Origin: Laspinema olomoucense D3b
Lineage (GTDB): Bacteria > Cyanobacteriota > Cyanobacteriia > Cyanobacteriales > Laspinemataceae
Reading direction: 5' to 3'
Assembly: GCF_025370785.1 (NCBI RefSeq)
Contig: NZ_JAMXFA010000041.1
Span: forward strand, 1 to 60,559
DNA: 60,559 bases
The notes beneath the pieces were generated by a model. It did not search any database, was not told the origin of the DNA, and saw nothing but the letters and a program-made list of their open reading frames with translations. Below, piece by piece: positions 37,086 to 47,174 of this stretch (its first letter is position 1; each line of letters starts with the position of its first letter). The position numbers and the translations under genes were made by a program.

Positions 37086-37598
37086 TCAAGCGGTATTTTC
37101 CCTTTCTAATCTTTCCTGCTCTTCCCCATTCTCATTGCTACTCTCATCCTCCGACTCTTTCAAGTTTTGAGCCAATATCTGCAAACGGCGTTGTTCTTTT
37201 TTCAGCTTTTCTTCTAACTCTTGAAGTTGATCGCGGCGGGCTTCTAATTCCAAAGCACGGCGCGACAGTTCCTGACTTTGTAAAGTCAAAGATTGTCGCC
37301 ATTGTTCAATCTCTACCGCCTGTTCCTGTAAAAAATCCGGGGTCAACCCTTTGGTTAAATATTGTTTTAGCAGATTAATCGCCCATTCCGTCGCCTCATT
37401 TATGGTGCGAATTTGTCCCGCAGTGGTAATATCTGCTAAAACGAGAATTCCCTCGCCAAACGTATTGGATTCTGTGGTTACAATTGGCTCAGTTTCCGAC
37501 ACCAAAGCCCAGATATCTCCAGATTTTTGACAGGCTATTAATCGCAACCCGGTTTTGCCTAAGAATCCTTTTTTTTGCACCTGGGCTAAGTATATCAT
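37086..37598 (-). CDS. Conserved cyanobacterial coiled-coil protein
   Basis: From the ATG at 37598 the product has 170 residues (MIYLAQVQKKGFLGKTGLRLIAC). A longer frame reaches 37667 but runs through a hairpin, so I prefer the inner start. The N-terminal 90 residues form a mixed alpha/beta domain with IWALVSETEP and EGILVLADIT; residues 95-150 are a coiled coil (QEQAVEIEQWRQSLTLQSQEL). The tail is very acidic. No known catalytic motif. It follows valS on the same strand. Confidence 0.72.
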   Translation of the reverse strand: MIYLAQVQKKGFLGKTGLRLIACQKSGDIWALVSETEPIVTTESNTFGEGILVLADITTAGQIRTINEATEWAINLLKQYLTKGLTPDFLQEQAVEIEQWRQSLTLQSQELSRRALELEARRDQLQELEEKLKKEQRRLQILAQNLKESEDESSNENGEEQERLERENTA

Positions 37599-37654
37599 TG
37601 CAGTCTGCTTTAAAAGGTCAGGGGTTAAAATGGGGGAAAATAGTCGGTTTCCAG

Positions 37655-37679
37655 TCCCCTCCCCCATTGGGGGAAGGGA
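37655..37679 (-). terminator. Hairpin downstream of valS
   Basis: TCCCCTCCCCC pairs with GGGGGAAGGGA over ten bases with one mismatch and a 3-base loop, about 40 bases past the valS stop. No U-tract follows on the minus strand, so terminator function is uncertain. Confidence 0.45.
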
Positions 37680-37720
37680 TCGCAGGGATCTCTATTTCCA
37701 AAACTTAGGGTTATTTGGGA

Positions 37721-40462
37721 TTATTCCCCTCTTAATTGACGCAGGCGATCGCGTAAAATTTCACCCTGTTTTTCCGCTTCCGCGAGGCTGTCTCGCGCCC
37801 CTTGGACCACTTCGGGCGGGGCTTTATCCACGAATTTAGCATTAGATAAGCGTCCAGAAATTGATTTGACTTCCCCCTCAATTTTACCCAAACTTTTCTC
37901 TAGTTTGGCACAGAGTTGTTCAATATCCACCACTCCTGCTAGAGGCACTAAAACTTGAACAGTTCCTACCACTCCGGCGATGGTTTGTTCCGGTTCTTCG
38001 GCTAAAGCTGGGGTGATTGTCAAGTCTTCAACTTTGGCTAAATTTTGAATATAAGATTCCCCTTTCTGGAGAATATTCCGTTCTTTGTCGCTGTCAGTTT
38101 GCAAAATTGCTTTAATTTTTGCCCCAGGTTTAATATCCACCTCAGCGCGTAAATTCCGAATGGTCCGAATTGCACCAATGATTAACTGAAAGTCCGACTC
38201 TAATTCGCCATTCATCAAATTAGCATCAGCTTCAGGATAGGATTGCACTGCTAAGGATGCCGTTGATTCTGCTTGCGCCAAGCTGTGCCAAATTTCCTCG
38301 GTGATATGAGGGATAAACGGATGAAGTAATTTTAGAATTCCCTCTAGGACGAAGGCAAGGGTTTGTTGCGCCACCCGTCGGGAAGCCGCATCTTCTCCTT
38401 GTAACCGCGACTTGACTAATTCAATATACCAATCGCAGAAATCCCCCCAAATAAACTCATACAAGGTTTTGGCAGCATCTCCTAATCCGTAGGTATCAAC
38501 TGCTTCACAGGTTTGCTGCACCGTGTGATAATAGCGCGACAAAATCCAGCGATCGCACAGTTCCAAATTCGAGGCATTCTCTCCCGGATTCCCCAACTGT
38601 TGCGGCGTCTGTCCCTCCAAATTCATCATCACAAACCGCGCCGCATTCCACAATTTATTCGTGAAATTCCGCGAGGCTTCCACCGAGGCAGACTCATCCG
38701 TTGTCCGATTATATTCTAAGCGAATATCTTGACCCGCCCCGACAACTTCTCGAATTAAGGTATAACGGAGAGAATCGGTTCCGTATTTTTCAATCAGCAG
38801 CAAGGGGTCAATCCCATTCCCCGCAGACTTGGACATTTTTTTGTTATTTTCATCCCGGACTAATCCATGAATGTAAACATCTTTAAAAGGCATTTTACCC
38901 GTGAAATGTCCCGCCATCATCGTCATCCGCGCCACCCAGAAGAAGATGATATCAAAGCCAGTCACCAGAGTTGTCGTGGGATAATAGGTGTCCAAATCTT
39001 CAGTTTTATCCGGCCATCCCAAGGTAGAAAACGGCCATAATCCAGAAGAAAACCAAGTATCCAACACATCGGGGTCTTGTTGAATTTGGACAGTTTCTCC
39101 AAATTGAGCTTTTAGTTTAGCGGTTGCTTCTTCAGCCGATTTTGCCACAACAAACGGCGTATCATCGGCAATCATTCCCCCGGTTTCACTAATGGCATAC
39201 CAAGCAGGAATTTGATGTCCCCACCAGAGTTGACGAGAAATACACCAATCTTTGAGTTTTTCCAACCAATCCCGATAGACTTTCGTCCAGCGATCGGGGA
39301 CAAAGCGAGGCGAATTTTCCTCATCCAGGAACGTCAAGGCGCGACTGGAGAGAGAATCAATTTTGACAAACCACTGAGTTGAAATCAGGGGCTCTACCGG
39401 CACTTTACCGCGATCGCTATAAGGAACCGTATGCTTATACTCCTCCACCTTCACCAGCAGTCCATCTGCCTCCAACTGCTGCACCACCGCTTTCCTGGCA
39501 TCCTGGCGATCGCGTCCGGCAAAAGGTCCAGCATTCTCATTCAATGACCCATCTTTATTCATAATGGTAATAAACGGCAAATTGTGCCGCATTCCCATTT
39601 CAAAATCATTCGGGTCATGGGCTGGAGTTACTTTAACACAACCCGTCCCGAAACTCGGGTCAACAAACTCATCTCCCACAATCGGAATTTCCCGATTCAT
39701 AATCGGCAGAGTTAACATTTTCCCAATTAACCCTTTGTAGCGATCGTCATTAGGATTCACCGCAACAGCCGTATCTCCTAACATTGTTTCGGGTCGAGTC
39801 GTTGCCACCTCTACAAATCCAGATCCATCACTGAGGGGATAGCGAAAGTGCCATAAATGACCATTCACTTCCCGCTGTTCCACCTCCAAATCAGACACCG
39901 CCGACTGACTCGCGGGACACCAGTTCACCATATATTTCCCACGATAAATCAGTCCTTCCTCATGCAAAGCGATAAACGCTTCCAGAACCGCTTTCGAGAG
40001 TCCGGTATCCATCGTAAACCGTTCCCGGGTCCAATCCACGGAAACCCCCAACCGGCGCAACTGATTGGTAATCGTATTTCCTGACTCTTCTTTCCACTGC
40101 CAAGCGCGTTCCAGGAACTTCTCCCGTCCCACTTGATCCCGCGTTTTGCCGTCTTCGCGCAGTTGCCGTTCCAAAATCGTCTGAACCGCAATACTGGCAT
40201 GATCCGTCCCCGGCAACCACAGGGTATTGCGCCCTTTCATGCGATGATAGCGCACCAGCACGTCAATCAGGGCGCTTTCAAAGGCGTGTCCCATGTGTAA
40301 GCTACCCGTAACATTCGGCGGGGGAATCATGATACAGTAAGGCTCGCCCGGGTGATTCGGGTCTGCTTTAAAAACCTGATTCTCTTCCCAAAACGCTTGC
40401 CACTTGGCTTCTGTCGTCTTGGGTTCATATTGACTCTGTAAGTTAGGAATGGTGGAAGTCAT
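37721..40462 (-). CDS. valS: Valyl-tRNA synthetase
   Basis: Charges tRNA-Val with valine; class I synthetase. The 913-residue length is normal for bacteria. The HIGH-equivalent HMGH is at residues 56-59 in [19 protein letters not shown] is near residue 541 ([11 protein letters not shown]). The editing domain has [17 protein letters not shown], and the catalytic domain ends in [14 protein letters not shown]. The C-terminal anticodon-binding region and coiled-coil arm ([18 protein letters not shown]) are complete. Start ATG is standard. Confidence 0.98.
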   Translation of the reverse strand: MTSTIPNLQSQYEPKTTEAKWQAFWEENQVFKADPNHPGEPYCIMIPPPNVTGSLHMGHAFESALIDVLVRYHRMKGRNTLWLPGTDHASIAVQTILERQLREDGKTRDQVGREKFLERAWQWKEESGNTITNQLRRLGVSVDWTRERFTMDTGLSKAVLEAFIALHEEGLIYRGKYMVNWCPASQSAVSDLEVEQREVNGHLWHFRYPLSDGSGFVEVATTRPETMLGDTAVAVNPNDDRYKGLIGKMLTLPIMNREIPIVGDEFVDPSFGTGCVKVTPAHDPNDFEMGMRHNLPFITIMNKDGSLNENAGPFAGRDRQDARKAVVQQLEADGLLVKVEEYKHTVPYSDRGKVPVEPLISTQWFVKIDSLSSRALTFLDEENSPRFVPDRWTKVYRDWLEKLKDWCISRQLWWGHQIPAWYAISETGGMIADDTPFVVAKSAEEATAKLKAQFGETVQIQQDPDVLDTWFSSGLWPFSTLGWPDKTEDLDTYYPTTTLVTGFDIIFFWVARMTMMAGHFTGKMPFKDVYIHGLVRDENNKKMSKSAGNGIDPLLLIEKYGTDSLRYTLIREVVGAGQDIRLEYNRTTDESASVEASRNFTNKLWNAARFVMMNLEGQTPQQLGNPGENASNLELCDRWILSRYYHTVQQTCEAVDTYGLGDAAKTLYEFIWGDFCDWYIELVKSRLQGEDAASRRVAQQTLAFVLEGILKLLHPFIPHITEEIWHSLAQAESTASLAVQSYPEADANLMNGELESDFQLIIGAIRTIRNLRAEVDIKPGAKIKAILQTDSDKERNILQKGESYIQNLAKVEDLTITPALAEEPEQTIAGVVGTVQVLVPLAGVVDIEQLCAKLEKSLGKIEGEVKSISGRLSNAKFVDKAPPEVVQGARDSLAEAEKQGEILRDRLRQLRGE

Positions 40463-40793
40463 CGGGAATATAAGGTGAACGGGTTACAACTGATCTATCT
40501 TAAGATTTTGCCACAAGCCTTTGACAGAAATGAACGGAAAATAATCAGCACCCCTCCAGAATCGATGGCAATTGCGACAGTTCCACAGGGACCCTGACCC
40601 CGAAAGTTCCGGACCCAGGGCGCTAGGGGAGGAGTCTATTCCATTTTTGAGGGCCCTGGCGATCGGCAAAGGGGCCGGAAAATTGGCATCAAGCTGGTTC
40701 GGGGGGGTCAGGAGTTACGCATATTTTGATAAATTACCCGAAATGTAGAGGGGATTCGCGAATCGCCTCTACATTTTTCTACAAAACCCGACC
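40463..40793. other. 331-base gap between valS and the nuclease gene
   Basis: Both neighbours are on the minus strand. GC-rich start, then the palindrome listed next. No RNA gene seen; the valS promoter should lie near 40470-40600. Confidence 0.4.
40741..40776. repeat. 36-base palindrome with GATTCGCGAATC core
   Basis: AAATGTAGAGG and CCTCTACATTT flank the self-complementary GATTCGCGAATC, with a single G/G mismatch: 17 of 18 positions pair. It lies 18 bases past the nuclease stop codon. This is a common cyanobacterial interspersed palindrome (CGATTCGCGAATCG core); followed by TTTTT on the plus strand only. Confidence 0.9.
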
Positions 40794-41651
40794 CTAGCTG
40801 TCAGTCACGGGAGGAAAAGCCGCCATCAATTCTTCCAAAGAATTCACATCTATCAGCGTGTCCGCGACTGTTTGTAATTGCTCCCAGTTCAAGCGTTGCA
40901 AGTTAGCTTCAACCGCTTCCGATACTTCCCCAAACCGACGCTGGATCATGCGTTGGATGAGTTGTCGTGTTTCTTGGCGTCCTTCTTCCACTCCTTGGTT
41001 TAAAATTTCTTGACCCCAAGGGGATTCCAATAATGCCTGGGTTGCAAAATTCAAGATTTTCTCCACGATATTTTCTCCTAATACATAGCTAGAAAAAATT
41101 CCCAACAATCGTTGTAAATCTTCCGACCGTTCTTCCTGTTGTATTCGGACAGCGGCGCGACGTAAAGTCGTTTCGTTTGCACCCCCTTTCATCACCGTTG
41201 CTAAGGGCAGTAGGGCCTTGAGTTCCGGTTGAAAGGCGACCTCGGCATCGATTTCCCAGAGGTTGATCACCTCATAGTCTTGCCTTGCCTCTAGTCCCAT
41301 AATACTCGATTCATAACGAGTGGGAATGGGGGTGTTCCCGGTTGGCGGAAAAATATTGACCACCACCGGATGCACGCGCAAATCATATTTTTCTTCTGCC
41401 AGTGCCGCATAAGCCCGAATCCGCACTGGCATCCGAATATCCGGGCGAAATTGGACTTCGGTTAGGCTAATAAATTCCCCTTCTTCCTCGCTATAGGCTT
41501 TAATGAGGATATCGCTATCTCGACTGAGCCATTGAAATTCTGAATCGAGGATGACTTGGGCGACTGTACCGGATGATCGAGTCACCCATTTGACCCATCC
41601 ATCGGGATAGAGTCCGATTAATTTTTTACTGCTAATATCTGCTTTTCCCAT
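40794..41651 (-). CDS. Rpn-type PD-(D/E)XK nuclease-like protein with DUF4351 tail
   Basis: A 285-residue protein of a family abundant in filamentous cyanobacteria (transposase/Rpn-related). A restriction-endonuclease-like core is suggested by the acidic D...D pair in LSRDSDILIKAY, the FISLTEVQFRPD strand (E-x-Q motif) and the RIRAYAALAEEKYD helix. The C-terminal QLIQRMIQRRFGEVSEAVEANLQRL is the DUF4351 signature. Such proteins promote recombination in the better-studied Rpn members; many copies per genome make the role here uncertain. Confidence 0.82.
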   Translation of the reverse strand: MGKADISSKKLIGLYPDGWVKWVTRSSGTVAQVILDSEFQWLSRDSDILIKAYSEEEGEFISLTEVQFRPDIRMPVRIRAYAALAEEKYDLRVHPVVVNIFPPTGNTPIPTRYESSIMGLEARQDYEVINLWEIDAEVAFQPELKALLPLATVMKGGANETTLRRAAVRIQQEERSEDLQRLLGIFSSYVLGENIVEKILNFATQALLESPWGQEILNQGVEEGRQETRQLIQRMIQRRFGEVSEAVEANLQRLNWEQLQTVADTLIDVNSLEELMAAFPPVTDS

Positions 41652-41887
41652 TGTTGTGTGGCGGATATTTACAGCTATAATTATAATTTAATTTATAGGA
41701 AAAATAAGGAATTTACATTTAAATAGTGATTTTCATTCTAATTTTAAATAACAAATATTTATGTTTCCGTACAGAATTTTACAGCCCCCTCCGTTCCCGC
41801 TCACCCTATAATAATTTTTGATACAAATCTTGACGCCAATCAACTAGATAGGATCTATAATCATGAGTATTAAACCAGGAATCATTT

Positions 41888-44182
41888 ATGGCCTTAATTG
41901 ATCAGGTTAAACAAGTCTGCGATCGCCTCGCGAACCAGGGATGGCGAGAGTTACTGTTACAGCATGGGTTGGATATCACAGCGGCAAACCTAGCAACGGA
42001 ATTGGGGAAAATTCTCCCAAATATCAACCGCACTATTCCAGGATTTACGGATTTTGCTGATGAAGGGAATCGGGCGATCGCACCGGGATCTCCCGCCCGC
42101 AGTTTACTCTATCATGCCTTAGCTTCGGCGACGGTGGTTAACGGGGCCCAGGGCAATGAATTAACCGCCTTTCCCACCCTGGCTGAGATTGAGGCAGTGG
42201 AAAACTACGTCTATGGCGTCAAACCCCCCTCCTTAATGGAATTACGGGTCAAGGCGAATTATGGACCCTTGGCGATCGCTGTCTTTGCTTCCGAATACCG
42301 TCCCGCCTCGGACACCCCCCACCAGAAACACGCGGATTTGTGCTTTTCCCGCACAGGGGTCGCCCGAGTGGGAACCGCTGAAGCCCTGTATGACGCCAAA
42401 CATCGCGGGTTTTTACCCTTTGTAGCAGGCGACTCCCAAGGGATGCGAGTGATTCCAGCCCGGTATAGTGCCTATATTGCCGTCATCCGTCGAGGCGATC
42501 GCCCGGGATACAAACCGATGCGGGTTCGCGATGGCGACGATCGCCGGTTGTTCTGGTTTCCTTTACACAAACTCTTTAGCGGTGGTGAATGTCTCCGTAA
42601 TTTTAACTTAACCCTGACCCTAGAAGCCAACCATATCAACGAAAAACTTCGTCGCATCCATCTCCAACTCCAAACCCAAGGATATGACACCGGCTGGAGT
42701 GAACCGGATATCAGCAATTCCCCCTTTATCTTTACCGAAGGTATCGCCGAATTCTCACAAAATCCCGATGATGGCATAGGAACCCTCACCCCCATTGTCC
42801 ATCCCCGTCTCGTCGAAGCAGCGGAATATCAAGGTAAACCTCTCACTTATCAAGTTCCGGTTAACTATGGTTTAACCCTCTCTTCCAGCTTGCTGATTCC
42901 CTCCGACAACGAAGCGCGACGCGCCCCGGAATATGTCCACGCCCGTCACCAAGTGCTACCCAATGGCACAGTCACGGACCTGAATGAACGCCCGAATGTA
43001 GCCAGTATCGTCGCCGAAGGCGGATACAATGCCTTACATTACCTGGATTTTACTGCCGATGGCTGGATCGAAGCCTTCTGTCCTGAATTAGCGATTCAAC
43101 TCCCCCGCCGGGTTCCCGCTTATTCACTTGTGAGTGCCCCGGATTACTTCCCTATCTGCGATCAACGGCATCTGATGGACTGGTGGGAACAATCGGTGCC
43201 AGAAGCGGTGAGAAACAGCATTTGGCGAATTCCTCCCGAAACCTTATCCGATGAGCGAATGCCGCCAAATTTGGCCTTAACTGAAGCCAATTTTCGCCCG
43301 GAAGATGTCACCGTTACGGCGATCGTCTCCTTACCGGGAGAACCTTTTGTCAAACAGCGGCCCCTAGACCGTTTCATCCTAAATCGTCAATCCTATCTCC
43401 CGGATGCGGCGGCGGGAATCTATGCGCCCGGATGGGATGTGAGCTTTGATCGCACTCCTGAAGGCTTAGATTTCCTAGCTGCTTATGGTCTCGGCAGTCC
43501 CTTCCCCGAAGATTCTAAACTTTGTGCCGCACTTAGTACCTTTTGGCCTGCGGTCTCTCCCGACTCCGCCCGCACCTTTGAACCGATGCGAAGTTGGCCC
43601 ACGGTTAGCCCGCTTACCGATGCGGAAATCGGGCAAAGCGGGGAACTAGCTTGGGATGGGGTTCCAGGACCGCGCCTGGTGCAATTGCCCGATCGCCAGG
43701 TGGTGGAATATGAGGCGATCGATCATGTGGATTACGTCACCAATGCTTTACAGGGTAAATTCACTTTAGCCCTAACGGGACAGGTCGATGTGCGAGAATA
43801 CGAGGCGAGAGTGCTGACAATGGCTTATGTATATAATGCTTTAGGGATTGAAGAGGAGAAATATTTTCCTCCCGGACAGTCCGAAGCGCAAGACGCTGAA
43901 GCATTTGGGCGAATTGTCAATGAAAAGTCTAAATGGGGTGTTCTCTCCTTCCGAGAAGTCACCTCAACGGAAACGGAACTACAAGAGGCAGAAACCCAAA
44001 CGGGTCAACGCTTACGGGGGAAAATATATCGGTTTGAGATGTATCGACATGGCGATATCACCACCCCGGAAGACGTTCGGAAACGCTGGGTAGAAATTCG
44101 GGAATCGGTAACTCTGTTTGTGGATGGACTGCGGGTGTTGATGAAACGGGATTCTGGCGTCTGGGAATCGAAAAATGTGTGA
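41888..44182 (+). CDS. LodA-like protein (candidate quinone-cofactor oxidase family)
   Basis: A 764-residue cytosolic protein without signal peptide. I base the LodA link on three things: length close to LodA/GoxA oxidases (about 700), the segment AAGIYAPGWDVSFD at 508-521, which resembles the family block around the cofactor cysteine (G-x-F-PG-x-E), and STFWPAVSPD at 551-560, which resembles the block holding the cofactor tryptophan; plus the LodB-like gene immediately downstream. In LodA, Cys516 and Trp581 form cysteine tryptophylquinone. Here the matching position 507 is Ala, while Cys546 lies only seven residues before Trp553, so the cofactor may be different or absent. CAGGA lies upstream of the ATG. 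The alignment is from memory; without a search the family call is tentative. It is not a lipoxygenase or phage sheath by any motif I can see. Confidence 0.5.
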   Translation: MALIDQVKQVCDRLANQGWRELLLQHGLDITAANLATELGKILPNINRTIPGFTDFADEGNRAIAPGSPARSLLYHALASATVVNGAQGNELTAFPTLAEIEAVENYVYGVKPPSLMELRVKANYGPLAIAVFASEYRPASDTPHQKHADLCFSRTGVARVGTAEALYDAKHRGFLPFVAGDSQGMRVIPARYSAYIAVIRRGDRPGYKPMRVRDGDDRRLFWFPLHKLFSGGECLRNFNLTLTLEANHINEKLRRIHLQLQTQGYDTGWSEPDISNSPFIFTEGIAEFSQNPDDGIGTLTPIVHPRLVEAAEYQGKPLTYQVPVNYGLTLSSSLLIPSDNEARRAPEYVHARHQVLPNGTVTDLNERPNVASIVAEGGYNALHYLDFTADGWIEAFCPELAIQLPRRVPAYSLVSAPDYFPICDQRHLMDWWEQSVPEAVRNSIWRIPPETLSDERMPPNLALTEANFRPEDVTVTAIVSLPGEPFVKQRPLDRFILNRQSYLPDAAAGIYAPGWDVSFDRTPEGLDFLAAYGLGSPFPEDSKLCAALSTFWPAVSPDSARTFEPMRSWPTVSPLTDAEIGQSGELAWDGVPGPRLVQLPDRQVVEYEAIDHVDYVTNALQGKFTLALTGQVDVREYEARVLTMAYVYNALGIEEEKYFPPGQSEAQDAEAFGRIVNEKSKWGVLSFREVTSTETELQEAETQTGQRLRGKIYRFEMYRHGDITTPEDVRKRWVEIRESVTLFVDGLRVLMKRDSGVWESKNV

Positions 44183-45200
44183 GGTTGACGTCGCGATCGC
44201 CGGGAGTGGTCCAGGAGGCACTGCTGCCGCCATTGCGTTGGCACAGCAAGGGTTCCGAGTGGCGATCGCCGAAGCGGAACATTTCCCCCGCGATCGTCCG
44301 GGGGAAACCCTCCACCCCGGCATCGAACCCCTGTTACAGCAGTTAGGAGTCGGCAGTCACCTCTTAGCTGCGGGATTCCTGCGTCATCCCGGCAACTGGA
44401 TACAATGGGAGGGCAGTCGCCGGTTTGAACCTTTCGGGTCCGATGAAACTGGTCCTTGGCAGGGATTTCAGGCATGGCGGGCGGATTTCGATACCCTCTT
44501 GCGCGATCGGGCGGTGGAATTAGGCGTCAAAGTCCACCAACCCTGTCGCGCCTTACATCCCCTTGTTACCCAAAACCGAGTTACAGGAATCGCCACCAAC
44601 CAAGGTGAGATTAGGGCAAAATTTGCAGTCGATGCCACCGGCAGTAGACAGTGGTTAGCCAAACAATTAAAGTTAGCAATTCACCCGTTTTCTCCACCCT
44701 TAATCGCCCATTATGGCTATGTGGAAGGAGACTGTCCTATCCGAGATGATGCACCGGCGATCGTAGCAGGCGACGGGGGATGGATTTGGACTGCAAAAGT
44801 CCGCCCCAAACTGTACCAATGGACCCGCCTGGATTTCACCTATAAACCCTTAGAAAAAACCTGGCAACCCCCCGAATTCCAAACCCTAAAACCCTGGAGA
44901 AAATCCGCCGTTGCCGATGTCACCTGGAGACAAGTTTCGCCCCCCGCAGGACCCGGTTATTTTCTCGTGGGAGATGCCGCCACGGTTCTTGATCCAGCCT
45001 CCTCTCATGGAGTCCTAAAAGCAATCATGTCCGGCATGATGGCAGCCCATTTAATTACCCAACTCTTACAAGGGAAAGCCTTTGAGGGTAAAGTTATAGC
45101 AGGATATAGTCAGTGGATGGAGACTTGGTTTCACAAAGATATCGAAACGTTAAAAAAACTTTACGCCTTGCTGCCAAATGCCCCCGATTGGGTAAGATGA
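44175..45200 (+). CDS. FAD-dependent oxidoreductase, LodB-like/halogenase-like
   Basis: A 341-residue flavoprotein. The Rossmann motif is VAIAGSGPGGTAAAIAL at the N-terminus (G10xG12xxG15), followed by FPRDRPGETLHPGIEPLLQQLGV, which is typical of tryptophan-halogenase/geranylgeranyl-reductase-like proteins and of LodB. The second FAD motif is FLVGDAATVLDPASSHGV near residue 262. It lacks the lysine-containing active-site motif of true halogenases as far as I can see. Its start overlaps the end of the preceding gene by eight bases, so the two are co-translated. In the Lod system LodB is required to build the cofactor of LodA; that is the likely role here. Confidence 0.75.
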   Translation: MCEVDVAIAGSGPGGTAAAIALAQQGFRVAIAEAEHFPRDRPGETLHPGIEPLLQQLGVGSHLLAAGFLRHPGNWIQWEGSRRFEPFGSDETGPWQGFQAWRADFDTLLRDRAVELGVKVHQPCRALHPLVTQNRVTGIATNQGEIRAKFAVDATGSRQWLAKQLKLAIHPFSPPLIAHYGYVEGDCPIRDDAPAIVAGDGGWIWTAKVRPKLYQWTRLDFTYKPLEKTWQPPEFQTLKPWRKSAVADVTWRQVSPPAGPGYFLVGDAATVLDPASSHGVLKAIMSGMMAAHLITQLLQGKAFEGKVIAGYSQWMETWFHKDIETLKKLYALLPNAPDWVR

Positions 45201-45260
45201 GAGGGAAAAATCCAGGCGTTATTTATTTTGACTAAATTGCTGAAAGGAGTGCAATCTTTA

Positions 45261-45698
45261 ATGACTATCACGAACCATTTTATCGATATTGAAACCCAAG
45301 GGGGAATCAGCATTTATAACCTAAATTCTTACATCCAAGAATTACTCACCGCCAACCCGGTTAAAAATGGTTACGTTCTGGTATTTGCTCGCCATACCAC
45401 AACCGCTTTATTTATTAACGAGTACGAAGAAAGATTGCTGGATGATATCAAAGTTTATCTGGAAAAATTAGCCCCTCCCGATGCCAAATATCTCCATAAC
45501 GATTTGCATCTGCGCGTCGTCCCTCCCGATGAACCTATCAACGGACATTCCCATTTGATGGCAATCACCCTCAACAATAGCGAATACATTCCCATCGTTG
45601 AGGGCAATTTAGCCTTGGGAACTTGGCAATCGGTGATGTTAATTGATTTAGATGGCCCCCGAAAACGTAACTTGCTGATTCAAATTTTCGGGGAATGA
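45261..45698 (+). CDS. YjbQ/UPF0047 family (secondary thiamine-phosphate synthase-like)
   Basis: A 145-residue protein from the ATG at 45261, which has AAAGGAG about ten bases upstream; a TTG at 45228 is in frame but weaker. The family signature is clear: GYVLVFARHTTTALFINEYE, DLHLRVVPPDEPINGHSHLMA and GTWQSVMLIDLDGPRKRNL. The YjbQ family shows low thiamine-phosphate synthase activity in E. coli, but its main role is unknown. It follows the flavoprotein gene by about 60 bases on the same strand and may be in the same transcript. Confidence 0.92.
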   Translation: MTITNHFIDIETQGGISIYNLNSYIQELLTANPVKNGYVLVFARHTTTALFINEYEERLLDDIKVYLEKLAPPDAKYLHNDLHLRVVPPDEPINGHSHLMAITLNNSEYIPIVEGNLALGTWQSVMLIDLDGPRKRNLLIQIFGE

Positions 45699-46213
45699 GA
45701 GTGCCCCTAAAAGGCAGGCTTACTCCCAGTGATATAAACTGATGGAGACTCTATAAAAATCATCATAAAACCCGAGGTTTTCTATAGAATCCAGAAACCA
45801 TTTCCGCCATTAATCCCGTCAGTCACAGTTCCTGAGAAGGGCATATAGACTAGGAAAACCCGCCGACCCTGACGGGGGTATTCATGGCACAGAACCCAGA
45901 GTAATATGCGGCCACCATTAGCAATGGTAAGTTTTTCATCTTTGACGAAAAACTTACCATCCTCCCGATCGCACCGACAATCATCGTGGGAATTACCCTC
46001 CCCAGTAGTGCTTTAACATCTGTAGTAAACTGGTGCTGTTTGGCTTGGAGTTGGGCTTGATTTATGGTCGGCTTTTTGGGCTTTCGTTTGGACTTTTTTT
46101 CTAGGACTTCTTTCTTTGGATTCGGTCTTAGATGCCATTTCGCGATGATGTCGCCGGATCGGTATGTAATCAACTCAAGCAGATATAATCAACTCAACCC
46201 TCCATGGAATGTT
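45699..46213. other. 515-base region with one doubtful minus-strand frame
   Basis: Contains a 107-codon minus-strand frame (45850-46173) with a very basic N-terminal half (KKEVLEKKSKRKPKKPTINQ). It is interrupted by a perfect hairpin at 45924-45960. I do not recognise a family; it could be a gene remnant or a transposon fragment. No ribosome site is obvious. Confidence 0.4.
45924..45960. repeat. Perfect 14-bp hairpin
   Basis: ATGGTAAGTTTTTC and GAAAAACTTACCAT pair fully across a 9-base loop. It lies about 225 bases after yjbQ, inside a doubtful minus-strand frame. Such hairpins also occur at ends of small transposons. Confidence 0.85.
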
Positions 46214-46963
46214 TTAATTTTCAAGTCTAGCCAGACCAAACTCTTCACAAATTTCTGGCGTTAACTTCCGACGAGTCAAAAAATTAAATTTCAAGTTGTT
46301 TTCATTTCTTGATTGATTTTCGTTGGTCCCAATGATGTAAACAGCACCCGGAAATGGAAGAGGCTTAATCGGGTGATTTCTTTGGGCCATTACATCCTTG
46401 ACTTTTTGATGATCTATATAGAATTTATAGGATCCGTAGCCTCTGTTATATTCTGGATTTTCGGGAACATCCATAAGGTCATAACGAAGCAAATTACAAC
46501 TTCCGGAAATTCGATGAAAATTCCAGGGCTTTAGATAAATAACAGAATCATTGTTTAAATACTTATATCCTTGATTGATATACCACCCATTAGCGGAAAA
46601 ATTATTTTTGACAAATTGAGCCAGATTTTTGCTCACGCAGTCATCCGCATCAACACTCATGATATGGGATGGAGAAAATTCTTTGGCTGCAATCAATCCA
46701 GCCAAAATTTTTCGACCTTTATCCGTCCGGGCTTGTGCCAAATAGTTCGGTTGATTGCTGGGGTAAGGGAAATCTACTTCAAGGTACTTAATCTTAGGAT
46801 GTGAAAAATTAATTGTGGGTCGTTGGTTACAAACAACAATTACTTGGAAATCAGAGCAAGTTTGATTACAAATCGAGCGAGCAGTTCTTTCAAATAGCAG
46901 ACAAACTTTTTCCCAGGAAGCCGATTTTTCCTGGCTTTTAAGCGGAACTAAAAAAACAAGCAT
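46214..46963 (-). CDS. Glycosyltransferase family 2-like protein
   Basis: A 249-residue GT-A fold protein. The N-terminal Rossmann-like strand (LVFLVPLKS), ICNQTCSDFQVIVVCNQRP and the metal-binding acidic motif SHIMSVDADDCVS near residue 104 fit family 2 enzymes that transfer sugars from nucleotide sugars. Lower GC and different codon choice than the neighbours, together with flanking hairpins, suggest acquisition. No membrane anchor. Acceptor unknown; possibly cell-surface polysaccharide. Confidence 0.78.
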   Translation of the reverse strand: MLVFLVPLKSQEKSASWEKVCLLFERTARSICNQTCSDFQVIVVCNQRPTINFSHPKIKYLEVDFPYPSNQPNYLAQARTDKGRKILAGLIAAKEFSPSHIMSVDADDCVSKNLAQFVKNNFSANGWYINQGYKYLNNDSVIYLKPWNFHRISGSCNLLRYDLMDVPENPEYNRGYGSYKFYIDHQKVKDVMAQRNHPIKPLPFPGAVYIIGTNENQSRNENNLKFNFLTRRKLTPEICEEFGLARLEN

Positions 46964-47012
46964 AATTGTTTACACTCCAAATTTTGGGTTATAATTATAG
47001 TAGCACCCCGGT

Positions 47013-47039
47013 CAGGGCTGCCCAACCTGAGCAGCCCTG
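47013..47039. repeat. Hairpin CAGGGCTGC/GCAGCCCTG
   Basis: Nine perfect pairs with a 9-base loop, upstream of the glycosyltransferase gene. Possible left or right end of a decayed insertion element. Confidence 0.8.
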
Positions 47040-47149
47040 TTATAGCGATTCGCAGACTCATGAGGTACGGACATTTACACGAGTCAGAAAAGCGATCGCA
47101 ATAGCCTGTACGCGTTTCACGTCAGCCACTGTGGAACTCACTTACATTG

Positions 47150-47174
47150 AGCTTCCCTAGGACATAGGGAAGCT
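47150..47174. repeat. Hairpin AGCTTCCCTA/TAGGGAAGCT
   Basis: Ten perfect pairs around GGACA, overlapping the stop codon of a 64-codon frame. It resembles the subterminal hairpin of IS200/IS605-type elements, which recognise such structures at their ends. Confidence 0.8.

Noticed and set aside
46966-47160. 64-codon frame ending VELTYIELP, perhaps the tail of a TnpB-like transposase.
   Set aside because: Too short, no zinc or catalytic motif; kept only as a hint within the accessory-patch finding.
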